DNA of 64,000 nucleotides, from NCBI GenBank assembly GCA_014656495.1, contig BNCN01000020.1, forward strand, positions 1 to 64,000, read 5' to 3'. Source of the DNA: Comamonas sp. KCTC 72670. GTDB lineage: Bacteria; Myxococcota; Myxococcia; Myxococcales; Myxococcaceae. Positions 17,167 to 25,659 of the stretch are shown one piece after another. How positions within the stretch are numbered: position 1 is the stretch's first letter; every line of letters starts with the position of its first letter. The position numbers and the translations under genes are program-made. The notes beneath the pieces were generated by a model, which saw only the letters and a program-made list of their open reading frames with translations, was not told the origin of the DNA and did no database searches.

Positions 17167-18075
17167 ATGGCCTTCACACCGCTCAACGCCTTGAATGCCT
17201 TCCTGGCCGTGGGTCGCAAGCGCAGCTTCTCCGCGGCGGCGAAGGAGCTGGGGGTGTCCGGCTCCGCCCTGTCCCAGTCCGTTCGCCAGTTGGAGGCACG
17301 GGTGGGCGTGCCGTTGCTCGTCCGGACCACCCGGAGCGTGGCGCTCACGGACGCGGGGCGCCGCTTGCTGGAGTCCGCGGGGCCCCCGGTGGAGCAGGCG
17401 CTCCAGGCGCTGAAGACGGCCACGGCCCGGCCGGGAGAGGTGACGGGCTCGCTGCGGCTCACGGTGCCCTCGGTGGCCGTGTCACCCGTGGCGACGCCCC
17501 TCCTGACGCGCTTCCACCAGCGACATCCACGCGTGGAGGTGGAGCTGCGCGTGGAGGACCGGCTGGTGGACATCGTCGCGGAGGGGCTGGATGCCGGCAT
17601 CCGCATGTCGGAGACGCTGGAGCGCGACATGGTGCAGGTGCGCCTGTCGGATGCGGCGTACCGCTTCGTGGTGGTGGGCTCGCCCGCGTATCTGAAGCGT
17701 CGCGGGACGCCAGAGCGTCCGAAGGACCTGCTGACCCACGACTGCATCTGCATCCGCTCCCCGACGAGCGGCGCCATCTACCAGTGGGAGCTGGAGCGGG
17801 GGCCACGCAGCTGGCGCGTCCCGGTGCACGGGCCCTTCATCACCGGAGAGTGGCGGGCGATGGTGGAGCTGGCCGAGGCGGGCGTGGGGCTGGCGTACGT
17901 GTTCGAGCCCGGGGTGAAGAAGCCGCTCGAGCGGGGCACGCTGCGGCTGGTGCTGGAGCCCTACGCGGCCAGGGTGGAGGGCTTCTTCCTGTACTTCCCC
18001 AGCCGCGCGCAGGTGTCTCCCGCGCTGCGCGCCTTCGTGGACGTGGCGCGTGAGGTGACCGCTGGCGCGAGGTGA
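17167..18075 (+). CDS. LysR-family transcriptional regulator
   Basis: The 302-residue protein has an N-terminal winged helix-turn-helix (LNALNAFLAVGRKRSFSAAA, KELGVSGSALSQSVRQLEARVGVPL) and a linker helix. A periplasmic-binding-like effector domain follows (GSLRLTVPSVAVSPVATPLL onward). This is the full LysR length. It is divergent from the zinc alcohol dehydrogenase, which it probably controls. It belongs to the AaeR/DsdC-like group with EDRLVDIVAEGLDAGIR in the effector domain. The inducer is unknown. Confidence 0.92.
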   Translation: MAFTPLNALNAFLAVGRKRSFSAAAKELGVSGSALSQSVRQLEARVGVPLLVRTTRSVALTDAGRRLLESAGPPVEQALQALKTATARPGEVTGSLRLTVPSVAVSPVATPLLTRFHQRHPRVEVELRVEDRLVDIVAEGLDAGIRMSETLERDMVQVRLSDAAYRFVVVGSPAYLKRRGTPERPKDLLTHDCICIRSPTSGAIYQWELERGPRSWRVPVHGPFITGEWRAMVELAEAGVGLAYVFEPGVKKPLERGTLRLVLEPYAARVEGFFLYFPSRAQVSPALRAFVDVAREVTAGAR

Positions 18076-18090
18076 GTGAGGGCCCTCCTG

Positions 18091-20184
18091 TCACGCGGTG
18101 GGGATGCCGCGCACGCGCCCTCTCACCCGTGAGGCTTCATCCGCCTGCCCCGCCTCGTCCAGCAGCGCGGCGGCGCGGTGGAAGAGCAGGGCGGCGTCCA
18201 TGTGGCGCAGGGCCGCGGCCTCCGCGTTGGCCGCGGAGATGAGGAAGGGCACCGCGCGGCGGGGCTCGTGCCCGTCCATCCAGTGTTGCGCCACCACGAC
18301 CGGCGGCGCCCCGCGCTGCTCCAGCGCCACGGCCAGCCGGCGGTGCAGCAGCGTGCCCAGCGCGCTCGGCGTGCCCTGTCGCACCACCTCGAACAGCAGG
18401 TCGTTGGTGAAGCGCTCGCCTCGCAGTATCTGCGCGCCCTCCAGCTCCGCCACGTGGGTGACGAGCGCGAGCGGATTCATCTCCAGCACCTCGCTGGCCA
18501 GCTCCAGCGCGAAGTCCGTCTTCGCCAGCGCGGCCAGCCGGGCCACCAGCAGGGACGACGGTGACAGTCGCTCCAGCCGCTGCTGGATGAGCTGCTGCCC
18601 GCGGCCCGACGCGGGGACGTGCTCGGGCCAACCCCGCTCCAGGCCGCCCGTCTCCAGCAGGTACTTGAGCGTCTCGGTGATGAAGAGCGGGTTGCCACCC
18701 GTGTGCCGCGTCACGTCCTGCACCAGCTTCTCCGCGCCGGGCAGCTCCAGGCTCTCCAGCAACGCGCCCACGGCGGGGGCGCTCAGCGGTTGCAGCTCGA
18801 TGGTGATGGCCAGCCCCGCGGCCACGAGCTGCTGGATGAACGCGCCGGCCTGTGGCGCCAGCTCATCCCCCCGGTAGGTGTCGATGAAGCGCGGGAAGCG
18901 GCCGCCCGGCTCGGGCGCGTGACGGCGCGACAGCATCAACACCGCGAACTCCGCGGTGGCGCTGTCCATGAACTGGAGGTCGTCGGCGACCATGGCGTCC
19001 ACGCTGGCGGCCAATTGGTAGACGACCTGGCATTGCGCCTCCAGGAAGCGGCTGCGGTCGGCCTCGTCCGCCATGGGCGGGGGCAGGCCTTCCTGTCCGG
19101 CTTGATCCGGCAACAGCCGCGCCAGCTCGCGCCGCACCCACCGCGGCAGCTCCGGGTCCGGAATGCGGGCGAGCATCTGCCGCAACAGCCGCACATGGGA
19201 CGAATAGGGCACGCTCTGTTCGCCGGGCCGGGCCTCCAGCAGCAGGTACGTGCCACGCGACGCGGCGAAGTCATGCGCCAGCCGTGTCTTGCCCACGCCG
19301 GGCTCACCGGAGATGAAGATGGTCTGTCCCGCCTCCCACGCGGCCTCCATCAGGGCCCATTCCCGCTCGCGGCCCACGAGCACCGGCGGGCGCAGCACGG
19401 ACAGCGGCAGCCGCTGGGTAATCGGTGGAATGGACTTGGGCGCCGGCGGGCCCCGCTCGATTTCACGGGCCAGCGCCACCGTCTGCGGCAACGGCGTGGT
19501 GTCCAGCTCCTCGCGCAGCAGCCGGCGGCACCGCTCGAAGGCGTTGAGCGCGGCCATCCGGTCTCCGGCCACGTAATGCAGCCGCATCAACCGGCGCCAG
19601 GCTTCCTCCGAGTATGGGTCCATGACCAGCAATTGCTCCGCCAGTGCGAGTGAACCCGTCAAATCACCTCGCCGCTCACGGCTCTCCGACTCCGCGACGG
19701 CGGCGCGGCGGCGAAGCTTGTCCAACCGCTCGCGCGCGTTTTCCAGCCATGCTTGGAATTCCGAACAGTCTTCATATTCGTGAGCTCCAAGCAATACGCC
19801 TTCCAATGCCAGGGCATCCGTGTAACGTCCGGCCAGGACGTGGGCTTGGAGCTCGGCGGCGTCCGAGCCGACGCTGTCGCAGAGGGACAGGACGTCCGTG
19901 CCCTGTATCAGCTCCACGCCGCAGGCCAGGCGCAGGCGGCGCAGCAACTGACGCATGTTGTTACGCGCCGTCGTCTCGCCGGACTCCGCCCAGAGCAGCC
20001 CGGCCAGCCGGTACTTGGGGTGGGGGCCTTCCAATGCCAGCCACGCGAGCACGCCGGCGGTGCGCCGCTCCAGGGGGATGCGTGCGTCACCAATCCGGAG
20101 CCGGGCCTCGCCGAGCAGCTCCAGGTGAAAACGCTGTGTGCCGGCCGTGTGGCTGGCGGCCATGTCCTCCGGGATTCCTCGCAT
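18091..20184 (-). CDS. SARP/BTAD-type regulator fused to AAA/STAND ATPase (large transcriptional activator)
   Basis: The 697-residue protein starts at ATG 20184 after GAGGG. Residues 17-95 form an OmpR-like winged helix of SARP type (LELLGEARLRIGDARIPLER, RNNMRQLLRRLR). Residues 105-243 are the BTAD helical repeats (DPYSEEAWRRLMRLHYVAGD). An ATPase module follows, with the P-loop GEPGVGKT at 293-300 and a Walker-B-like MVADDLQFMD; the C-terminus is helical and TPR-like. Such proteins activate adjacent metabolic operons by binding 11-bp direct repeats. It is divergent from a flavin monooxygenase whose promoter has exactly such repeats. Confidence 0.9.
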   Translation of the reverse strand: MRGIPEDMAASHTAGTQRFHLELLGEARLRIGDARIPLERRTAGVLAWLALEGPHPKYRLAGLLWAESGETTARNNMRQLLRRLRLACGVELIQGTDVLSLCDSVGSDAAELQAHVLAGRYTDALALEGVLLGAHEYEDCSEFQAWLENARERLDKLRRRAAVAESESRERRGDLTGSLALAEQLLVMDPYSEEAWRRLMRLHYVAGDRMAALNAFERCRRLLREELDTTPLPQTVALAREIERGPPAPKSIPPITQRLPLSVLRPPVLVGREREWALMEAAWEAGQTIFISGEPGVGKTRLAHDFAASRGTYLLLEARPGEQSVPYSSHVRLLRQMLARIPDPELPRWVRRELARLLPDQAGQEGLPPPMADEADRSRFLEAQCQVVYQLAASVDAMVADDLQFMDSATAEFAVLMLSRRHAPEPGGRFPRFIDTYRGDELAPQAGAFIQQLVAAGLAITIELQPLSAPAVGALLESLELPGAEKLVQDVTRHTGGNPLFITETLKYLLETGGLERGWPEHVPASGRGQQLIQQRLERLSPSSLLVARLAALAKTDFALELASEVLEMNPLALVTHVAELEGAQILRGERFTNDLLFEVVRQGTPSALGTLLHRRLAVALEQRGAPPVVVAQHWMDGHEPRRAVPFLISAANAEAAALRHMDAALLFHRAAALLDEAGQADEASRVRGRVRGIPTA

Positions 20185-20327
20185 GGACGGCCCTCAAGTT
20201 AACACGCCCACACCCAAACCTCCGTCACGGGTAGGGATTGCCCCAGTGGTGACAAAAATTGCGTGTGGTTTTTCCGTCACACGGCAGCTCGCCACCCTGA
20301 ACGGATGGCTTCGCGTACTTCCGGACT

Positions 20328-20361
20328 GGTCACACCGTGGTCACACCTGAATCGTTATTAA
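20328..20361 (+). promoter_or_regulatory. SARP-type promoter: two 11-bp-spaced GGTCACACC repeats 8 bp before the -10
   Basis: GGTCACACC occurs at 20328-20336 and again at 20339-20347, an exact 11-bp period. Eight bases later lies TATTAA (20356-20361), a plausible -10. SARP activators bind direct repeats with 11-bp period ending 8 bp from the -10, so the geometry matches. Related GTCAC words occur upstream at about 20217 and 20276. The monooxygenase ATG is 30 bases downstream of the -10. Confidence 0.6.
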
Positions 20362-20391
20362 GAATGCCAGACATTGCCCCGGGAGGCATCC

Positions 20392-21975
20392 ATGGGTTGT
20401 GACAGCCAGCAGACCGACGCGCAGGTGGACGTCATCATCAGCGGTTGTGGGCCGGTGGGGGCGTTGACGGGGAACCTGCTGGGTCTCCTCGGCGTGCGCA
20501 CCCTCTTGTTGGAGCGGGACGTTGCCCCGCACGGCGAGCCCCGGGCTTTTTCGTGCGACGACGAAGGCCTGCGCATCTACCAGTCCACCGGACTGTTGGA
20601 TTTGCTGCAAAGCAACATGAAGCAGTCCAACTTCGCGGAATACGTGGGAGGCTCGGGGAAGCGCTTCGCGGAGCTCCACATCGGCGATGTGGACTTCGGC
20701 TTCGGCCACTCGCCGCTGTGGTTCTTCCACCAGCCGTTGCTGGAGGGCTCGCTGCGTGACGGGCTCAACCGCTTCGAGCACGTGGAGCTGCGCAAGGGCG
20801 TGAGCGTGGAGGCGGTGTCACAGGACGCCACCGGGGTGACGGTGCGCTACCGTGACTCGCGGACGGGGGAGCAGCGCACCGTCCGCTCGCGGTTCCTGCT
20901 GGCGTGTGACGGCGCGCGCAGCGGCGTGCGCAAGGCCATGGGCATCCCGATGTCCGGCCGCGCCTACGGTGAGCCCTGGCTGGCGGTGTCCGGCACGGTG
21001 ATGGAGGGTGAGGTCCCGGAGCTGTGCCGCTTCGTGTGCGACCCGAAGCGCCCGTCCTTCGTGGCCACCGGCGCGGTGAACCAGATTCGCTGGGAGTTCA
21101 TGCTGATGCCCGGCGAGACGCGCGAGCAGTTGGAGAACCGGGACACCATCCACCAACTCATCGCGCCGTACGTGGACCCCCAGCGGGTCCGCATCGAGCG
21201 CGCGCAGGTGTACACCTTCCACTGCCTCAACGCGGCGCGTTGGCGCGACGGCAACGTGTTCCTGCTGGGCGACGCGGCGCACACCATGCCGCCCTTCATG
21301 GGCCAGGGCCTGGTGTCGGGCATGCGGGACGCGGCCAACCTGGCGTGGAAGCTCCAGCGCGTGCTGAACGGCCAGTCCCCGGACTCGCTGCTGGACACCT
21401 ATGAGCAGGAGCGCCGGCCGCACGTGGAGGCGGTGCAGAAGCTGTGCATCCGCGTGGGGCACCTGTTCCTGGCGCGCAACTCCTGGGTGGCGTCCGCGCG
21501 CGACGCGCTGATGCGGACGATTCAGCGCATCCCCCGCGTGCGCAAGTTCATCGAGCGCTTCGAGTTCAAGGAGGCCCCGTCCCACGCGGAGGGCTTCTAC
21601 TTCGCGGACAAGGGCGAGTACTTCATCCAGCCGCGCGTGCAGTTGGAGTCGGGCGAGGAGGTGCTGCTCGACGACACCCTGGGCAACGACTTCACGGTGC
21701 TGTGCCGGTGGAACGCGCCGTCGGCGGAGCTGGAGGCGGCGCGGGAGCTGGCGGCGTCGCTGGGCGGCCGGATGCTGACGTTCCGGCCTCCGTCCGAGGC
21801 GGCTCGCGACGCGGCCGAGGACGCCGCGCCCGCCGTGGTGGACGTCACCGGGAAGCTGACGGACTGGTTCTCCCAGCACGCCGCGGACGTGGTGGTGCTG
21901 CGCCCGGACCGCTTCGTCTTCGGTGCGGTCCAGGCGCGGCGCCTGCCGGAGCTGCGCGAGGCGCTGGGCGTGTAG
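20392..21975 (+). CDS. FAD-dependent aromatic monooxygenase (MhpA/PheA-like group A flavin hydroxylase)
   Basis: The start is ATG 20392, six bases after GGGAGG. The 527-residue enzyme has the FAD motif GCGPVG (18-23), the second FAD/NADPH motif LLACDGARSGVRKAMG and the third, NVFLLGDAAHTMPPFMGQG. It continues as the thioredoxin-like C-terminal domain ending in FGAVQARRLPELREALG. This is the architecture of 3-(3-hydroxyphenyl)propionate-type hydroxylases and of polyketide-tailoring oxygenases. No ring-cleavage genes are adjacent, so degradation and secondary metabolism are both open. A SARP regulator, typical of natural-product genes, is divergent. Confidence 0.88.
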   Translation: MGCDSQQTDAQVDVIISGCGPVGALTGNLLGLLGVRTLLLERDVAPHGEPRAFSCDDEGLRIYQSTGLLDLLQSNMKQSNFAEYVGGSGKRFAELHIGDVDFGFGHSPLWFFHQPLLEGSLRDGLNRFEHVELRKGVSVEAVSQDATGVTVRYRDSRTGEQRTVRSRFLLACDGARSGVRKAMGIPMSGRAYGEPWLAVSGTVMEGEVPELCRFVCDPKRPSFVATGAVNQIRWEFMLMPGETREQLENRDTIHQLIAPYVDPQRVRIERAQVYTFHCLNAARWRDGNVFLLGDAAHTMPPFMGQGLVSGMRDAANLAWKLQRVLNGQSPDSLLDTYEQERRPHVEAVQKLCIRVGHLFLARNSWVASARDALMRTIQRIPRVRKFIERFEFKEAPSHAEGFYFADKGEYFIQPRVQLESGEEVLLDDTLGNDFTVLCRWNAPSAELEAARELAASLGGRMLTFRPPSEAARDAAEDAAPAVVDVTGKLTDWFSQHAADVVVLRPDRFVFGAVQARRLPELREALGV

Positions 21976-21981
21976 TCCCGC

Positions 21982-22001
21982 GGGCCCCGCTTCAGGGGCC
22001 C
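21982..22001. terminator. Short hairpin between convergent monooxygenase and HEAT genes
   Basis: GGGCCCC-gcttca-GGGGCCC spans the stop of the minus-strand gene and lies 7 bases after the monooxygenase stop. It may serve both genes. Confidence 0.5.
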
Positions 22002-23956
22002 TGCGGGGTGGTGGGCAGACGCGGCGCGAGGTAGGCGAGCGCCGTGTGACGGATGTCGCCGTTGGGGTCGTTGTGTCCGGCCCAGGCCAGCAGGTCCGCG
22101 GCGCCGGAGAGCTGCGTCACGCGTTCACCCAAGAGGCGCACCACGTCGTTGCGGACCGCGTCCACCGCGTCCGTGCGCAGGGCGCGCTCGAACACCGGCA
22201 GGAAGCCCGGCAGTGCCCGGAAGCTCGTGGCGAAGATGGCCGCGCGCCGGACCTCGGGCGCCGGGTCGTCCACCATGCGCATGGCCAGGAGCTGGTCCGC
22301 GGTGGCGCCGGGAATCAGGCGCAGCGCCTCGATGGCCGCTTCCCGGACGATGGGCGAGGTGTCGCGCAGCGCGTCCTGGATGACGGCGAGCACCTCGGGG
22401 CTGGCGGTGTTGCCCAGCGCGCGCAGGCGCAGGGCGCGGGCCTCCGGCGTGGAGGCCGCGGCCACGGACTGGGCGAGCTCCCGCAGCAGATTGTCCGCGT
22501 CGGGTGACTTCTGCTCCTCCAGGTTGCGCGCGGCGTTGCCCAGCGCGAGCGTGGCGGTGCTGCGCACGTCCGTCTCCGGGCTCTGGGCCATCTCCCGCAG
22601 CGCGGCGATGCCTTCCTGGGTGGGCTGCGGCGCCATGCCGAGCCCGGCGGCGGCGTCCACGCGCGTGCGCAGCCCTTGCTGGCCATCCGTCATCACCTGC
22701 GACAGGGCGCTCAGGGCCTCGGGCGTGCTGGCCGCCGACAGCGAGCCGATGAGGCTGCTGTAGACGTTGCGGTCCTTCTCGCCTCGCAGCAGCTCCGGCA
22801 CGGCCAGGGCCTTGTCCGGCTCCAGGGTGAAGAGCGCGCGCAGGCGGTTCATCAGCTGCGACGTCGCCTCGCCGCTGCTCGCGGTGCCCGGAGGCAGCGC
22901 GCGCAGCGCGCCCACCAGGTCCGTCAGCTTCGCGCCCGCCACCAGGCGCCGCAGCTCGGCCTTCGGGTCCTGGGCGGCGTACACCTGGGTCGCCAGGGTG
23001 GAGGAGCCCAGGTGCTGGCGCCGCAGGTCCAGCGAGCCGATGAGCGCCGGCACGCGCCGCACGTCGCTTCGCGTGAGCCGCACCTCGGAGTCCGCCAGCG
23101 CCGTGGGCAGGTCCGGGCCCGACTCCACCGCGACGTGCTCGCGGCTGTGGACCGTCGCGGGCCAGCCTTCCTCGCCCAGGCCGAAGTCGGTGGTGGCGTC
23201 CACGGTGATGTGCATCCCGGCCTCCAGCGGGCGCAGGCCCGTGGGCGAGGCCATCCGCAGGTAGCGCAGCTTGCGCCGCGTGTACCGCCGCTCACCCGGG
23301 GCGGGCTGGTAGTCGGCGACGTACTGACCGGTGACGTCGAGCTCCTGCGCCTCCCACGCCGTCTGGCCCGTGAGGGGTTTGACGAACTGGGTCGCGGCCA
23401 CCAGCGAGCGCAGCAGGTTCTGCGTGAGCGGGTCCACTTCTCGCTCGAAGTGCGTGAGCAGCGCGGCGCCCTGCCGGGTGTACGTCACGTAGAAGGGCTG
23501 CTGGAGGTGACCGAGCACGCGCTCGCGGGCGTTCGCGTCGAGCGCGTCCTGTCCATCGGACTGGAAGTCGAAGCGGGCGGTGCGGACCTGCACCTGGGTG
23601 TCCAGCCGGTCGCCCTGTCCGCCGACGACGGCCATCGTCAGCTCGCCCTGGAAGTGGATGGTCAGCGTCTCACCCGCGCGGGCGCCCTGCTGGGCGAAGG
23701 AGAGCTGCTGCCGCGCGTCCAGGTCGTAGACGAACTGCGAGCCGAGGACCCAGGTCCGGTGGCCATTCGCCGCGGCCGGGATTCTCACGGCACCCGGCGT
23801 GGGGGCGGGCGCCGGTGCGTTCGAGGCGCGCGCGTCGGGCGTTGGCGTGGACTCGGGGGGCGGCGGGGCGTCATCCGGAAGCAGGAAGCGTTGGGCTCCC
23901 AGTCCAAGGCCCAGCAGCAGGAGGGGGGCGGCCAGGAGCCAGCGTCGGTCATTCAC
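21992..23956 (-). CDS. Secreted vitellogenin-like protein: beta-rich N-terminal domain plus HEAT repeats
   Basis: From GTG 23956 (GAGG 8 bases upstream) the product has 654 residues. A signal-anchor (LLAAPLLLLGLGLGAQRFLL) precedes a Pro-rich spacer. About 280 residues of long beta strands follow (TWVLGSQFVYDLDARQQLSF, ETLTIHFQGELTMAVVG). The C-terminal half is helical HEAT repeats with ALRLRALGNTASPEVLAVIQ, IVREAAIEALRLIPG and PEVRRAAIFATSF. This order, and the LRALGN-SPE and AAxxA pattern, resemble the lipovitellin/MTP N-terminal module that carries lipids in animals. The similarity is by eye. It is 104 bases downstream of the Gly-rich secreted gene on the same strand. Confidence 0.75.
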   Translation of the reverse strand: MNDRRWLLAAPLLLLGLGLGAQRFLLPDDAPPPPESTPTPDARASNAPAPAPTPGAVRIPAAANGHRTWVLGSQFVYDLDARQQLSFAQQGARAGETLTIHFQGELTMAVVGGQGDRLDTQVQVRTARFDFQSDGQDALDANARERVLGHLQQPFYVTYTRQGAALLTHFEREVDPLTQNLLRSLVAATQFVKPLTGQTAWEAQELDVTGQYVADYQPAPGERRYTRRKLRYLRMASPTGLRPLEAGMHITVDATTDFGLGEEGWPATVHSREHVAVESGPDLPTALADSEVRLTRSDVRRVPALIGSLDLRRQHLGSSTLATQVYAAQDPKAELRRLVAGAKLTDLVGALRALPPGTASSGEATSQLMNRLRALFTLEPDKALAVPELLRGEKDRNVYSSLIGSLSAASTPEALSALSQVMTDGQQGLRTRVDAAAGLGMAPQPTQEGIAALREMAQSPETDVRSTATLALGNAARNLEEQKSPDADNLLRELAQSVAAASTPEARALRLRALGNTASPEVLAVIQDALRDTSPIVREAAIEALRLIPGATADQLLAMRMVDDPAPEVRRAAIFATSFRALPGFLPVFERALRTDAVDAVRNDVVRLLGERVTQLSGAADLLAWAGHNDPNGDIRHTALAYLAPRLPTTPQGP

Positions 23957-24060
23957 GGCGAAACCTCGGGACGGCAGGAGCTTGAAGGGGGAGTGGGGCG
24001 TGGCGGCGCGCATGCGGGCGCCGCCACGCCGGGGACTACGAAGCCGACATCCCTACGGCA

Positions 24061-25422
24061 TCACAGCATGCAGGGCTGCTCGAACTCGTACGGCATCTCG
24101 AACTGGTGGATGACGGGGGAGGGCTGATTGCTGCAGCCACCGCCGCCCCAGCCGCCACCACCACCGCCGCCACCACCACCGCCGCCACCACCACCGCCGC
24201 CACCACCACCGCCGCCACCGCCGGGGTTGCCGCCGCCGCTGTCGCTGGTGAGCGTGCCCGTGCCGCCGACCGGCGCGCCGTTCGAGCAGGTGAAGTTGAG
24301 GGGCACCGTGCTGGTGGTGTTGATGAGGTTCCAGTTCTTCGTCGAGCCGCTCCACTTCGCGATGGTCAGCGACGCCTTCTTCTTGATGAAGAGCAGCTTG
24401 ATCTTGACGAAGGCCTTCAGGTTGCCGGACAGCGTGTTGATGTTGAAGTCCGACTTGAGGTTCCAATCCAGCGTGTTGCAGCTGGTGGAGACGAGCTGGC
24501 CGGTGGTGGGCAGGCTCGCGTTGATGAGGGTCAGGCTGCCCTCCACGCCGATGCTCGCCACGAAGACGTTCACGGCCGCGCTGGCCGTGGCGTAGATGCT
24601 GCCCTTGGGCGTGGCGACCAGCTTCACCACGGTGGTGTTGACGGAGCCGTCCACCTTGATGCCCGCGTTGCCGTTGAGGGCCGCGGTGACCGTCACGGGG
24701 ATGAAGAGGATGGTGAAGGTCTTCGACGCGGAGAAGAAGGTCCGGTTGAAGAGCGTCTCATCCACCAGCGTGCCGGCGAGCAGGTCCTTCGAATAGACCT
24801 GCGAGCCCATCACGTACACGTTGACCTTGGCGCTCGCGAAGGCGTTCTGCTGCGCGGAGCCCGCGGCCCGGGCACGCACCACCTCGCGCTGGTTCGAGCT
24901 GAACGCCTTGGCCCAGATCTTCCCTTCGGCCACCGCGTCGAGCTTCGCGCCCGCGCTGGCCGTGGCCGGGATGCCGTTCAGCGAGGCGTCGATGACATAG
25001 CCCGCGCCGAAGGTGTCGTTGCCGAAGCCCTCGCTCTTGTGGAACGTCTTGCTGAAGGGCTGGCCGCCGGTGTTGGCCGTGGACGGGTCCACCTGTCCAC
25101 CCGGGCCCTCCGTGTTGTTGGCCGCGTCCGGCGTCTCACCTTCGTAGTCGAAGACGATGATGTCCGGGTCGCCGTACTCCATGCCGGACGTGCAGATGCC
25201 CACGCAGTTGCTGGTCGACTCGTAGTTCACCTCCGCGTGAATCTGCGGAATCACGTAGGGGTCGGCGCTGAAATAGTTGCCGTCGTCCAGCATGAGGTAC
25301 GCGACCTCTTGGTGGTGCGGCTGGTCGTACATGTACGGGTACTGGTAGGCGGCTGCCGGGCTCGCCAGGCAAAGCGCTGCCAGCGCCCCCGTGAGGGGGA
25401 CGTGGCGTGAAACACGAGACAT
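24061..25422 (-). CDS. Large secreted protein with a C-terminal polyglycine tract
   Basis: The 453-residue precursor has a signal peptide ending ASPAAA and a mature N-terminus YQYPYMYDQPHHQEVAYLML. Its centre is strand-rich, low in charge and rich in Asn, Thr and Ala (VNVYVMGSQVYSKDLLAGTL, FILFIPVTVTAALNGNAGI). Near the C-terminus a run of about two dozen Gly, then WGGGGC, precedes HQFEMPYEFEQPC. Four or more Cys suggest disulfides. I do not recognise the family. It is first in a two-gene unit with the vitellogenin-like protein, and may be its cargo or shell partner (inference). A near-consensus -35 lies upstream. Confidence 0.75.
   Translation of the reverse strand: MSRVSRHVPLTGALAALCLASPAAAYQYPYMYDQPHHQEVAYLMLDDGNYFSADPYVIPQIHAEVNYESTSNCVGICTSGMEYGDPDIIVFDYEGETPDAANNTEGPGGQVDPSTANTGGQPFSKTFHKSEGFGNDTFGAGYVIDASLNGIPATASAGAKLDAVAEGKIWAKAFSSNQREVVRARAAGSAQQNAFASAKVNVYVMGSQVYSKDLLAGTLVDETLFNRTFFSASKTFTILFIPVTVTAALNGNAGIKVDGSVNTTVVKLVATPKGSIYATASAAVNVFVASIGVEGSLTLINASLPTTGQLVSTSCNTLDWNLKSDFNINTLSGNLKAFVKIKLLFIKKKASLTIAKWSGSTKNWNLINTTSTVPLNFTCSNGAPVGGTGTLTSDSGGGNPGGGGGGGGGGGGGGGGGGGGGGGGWGGGGCSNQPSPVIHQFEMPYEFEQPCML
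24146..24222 (-). repeat. 12-bp tandem repeat encoding polyglycine
   Basis: On the plus strand CCGCCACCACCA repeats about four times in a row, flanked by degenerate CCGCCA units. In the coding strand this reads as GGN codons only. Because each unit is four codons, length change by slippage would alter Gly number without a frameshift. Confidence 0.85.
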
Positions 25423-25492
25423 GGGGGACCTTCTTGTCTTGAGGTGGGTTGTGATTCACCCAGACCGGACAATTCAGTTCAGCCTGGAAGGC

Positions 25493-25522
25493 GAGTAACC
25501 CAATTTTTCACGAGATTGTCAA
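25493..25522 (-). promoter_or_regulatory. Putative sigma-70 promoter for the Gly-rich/vitellogenin-like operon
   Basis: On the minus strand a perfect TTGACA (25522-25517) is followed after 18 bases by TTACTC (25498-25493). It lies about 70 bases upstream of the ATG at 25422, in a notably AT-rich stretch. The -10 is weak. Confidence 0.4.
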
Positions 25523-25595
25523 ATTCGGATGGGAATACGTGTTGGGCAATTTAATGAGCCTTTGATGGCTCATGTTTCACGCCGTCTCGCAGGTG

Positions 25596-25634
25596 AACTA
25601 AGGCGTTAGTTGATTTTGAACTAAGCTCTTAGTA
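25596..25634. promoter_or_regulatory. Twin BlaI/MecI-type operators (AACTAA-N4-TTAGTT and AACTAA-N4-TTAGTA)
   Basis: Two dyads, 25596-25611 and 25619-25634, have identical AACTAA left halves and TTAGT right halves around a 4-base spacer, 23 bp centre to centre (about two helical turns). They sit 26-64 bases before the repressor start. BlaI-family repressors bind TACA/TTAGT-type dyads, so autoregulation is likely. A further hairpin, ATGAGCC-N6-GGCTCAT, lies at 25554-25573. Confidence 0.65.
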
Positions 25635-25659
25635 GATGGTGGGGCACGGAGGTTCGCCC

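Noticed and set aside
24106..25410. Plus-strand frames over the Gly-rich gene, including a polyproline frame
   Set aside because: They are antisense to a gene with a clear signal peptide and Cys pattern. The polyproline stretch is just the complement of Gly codons.
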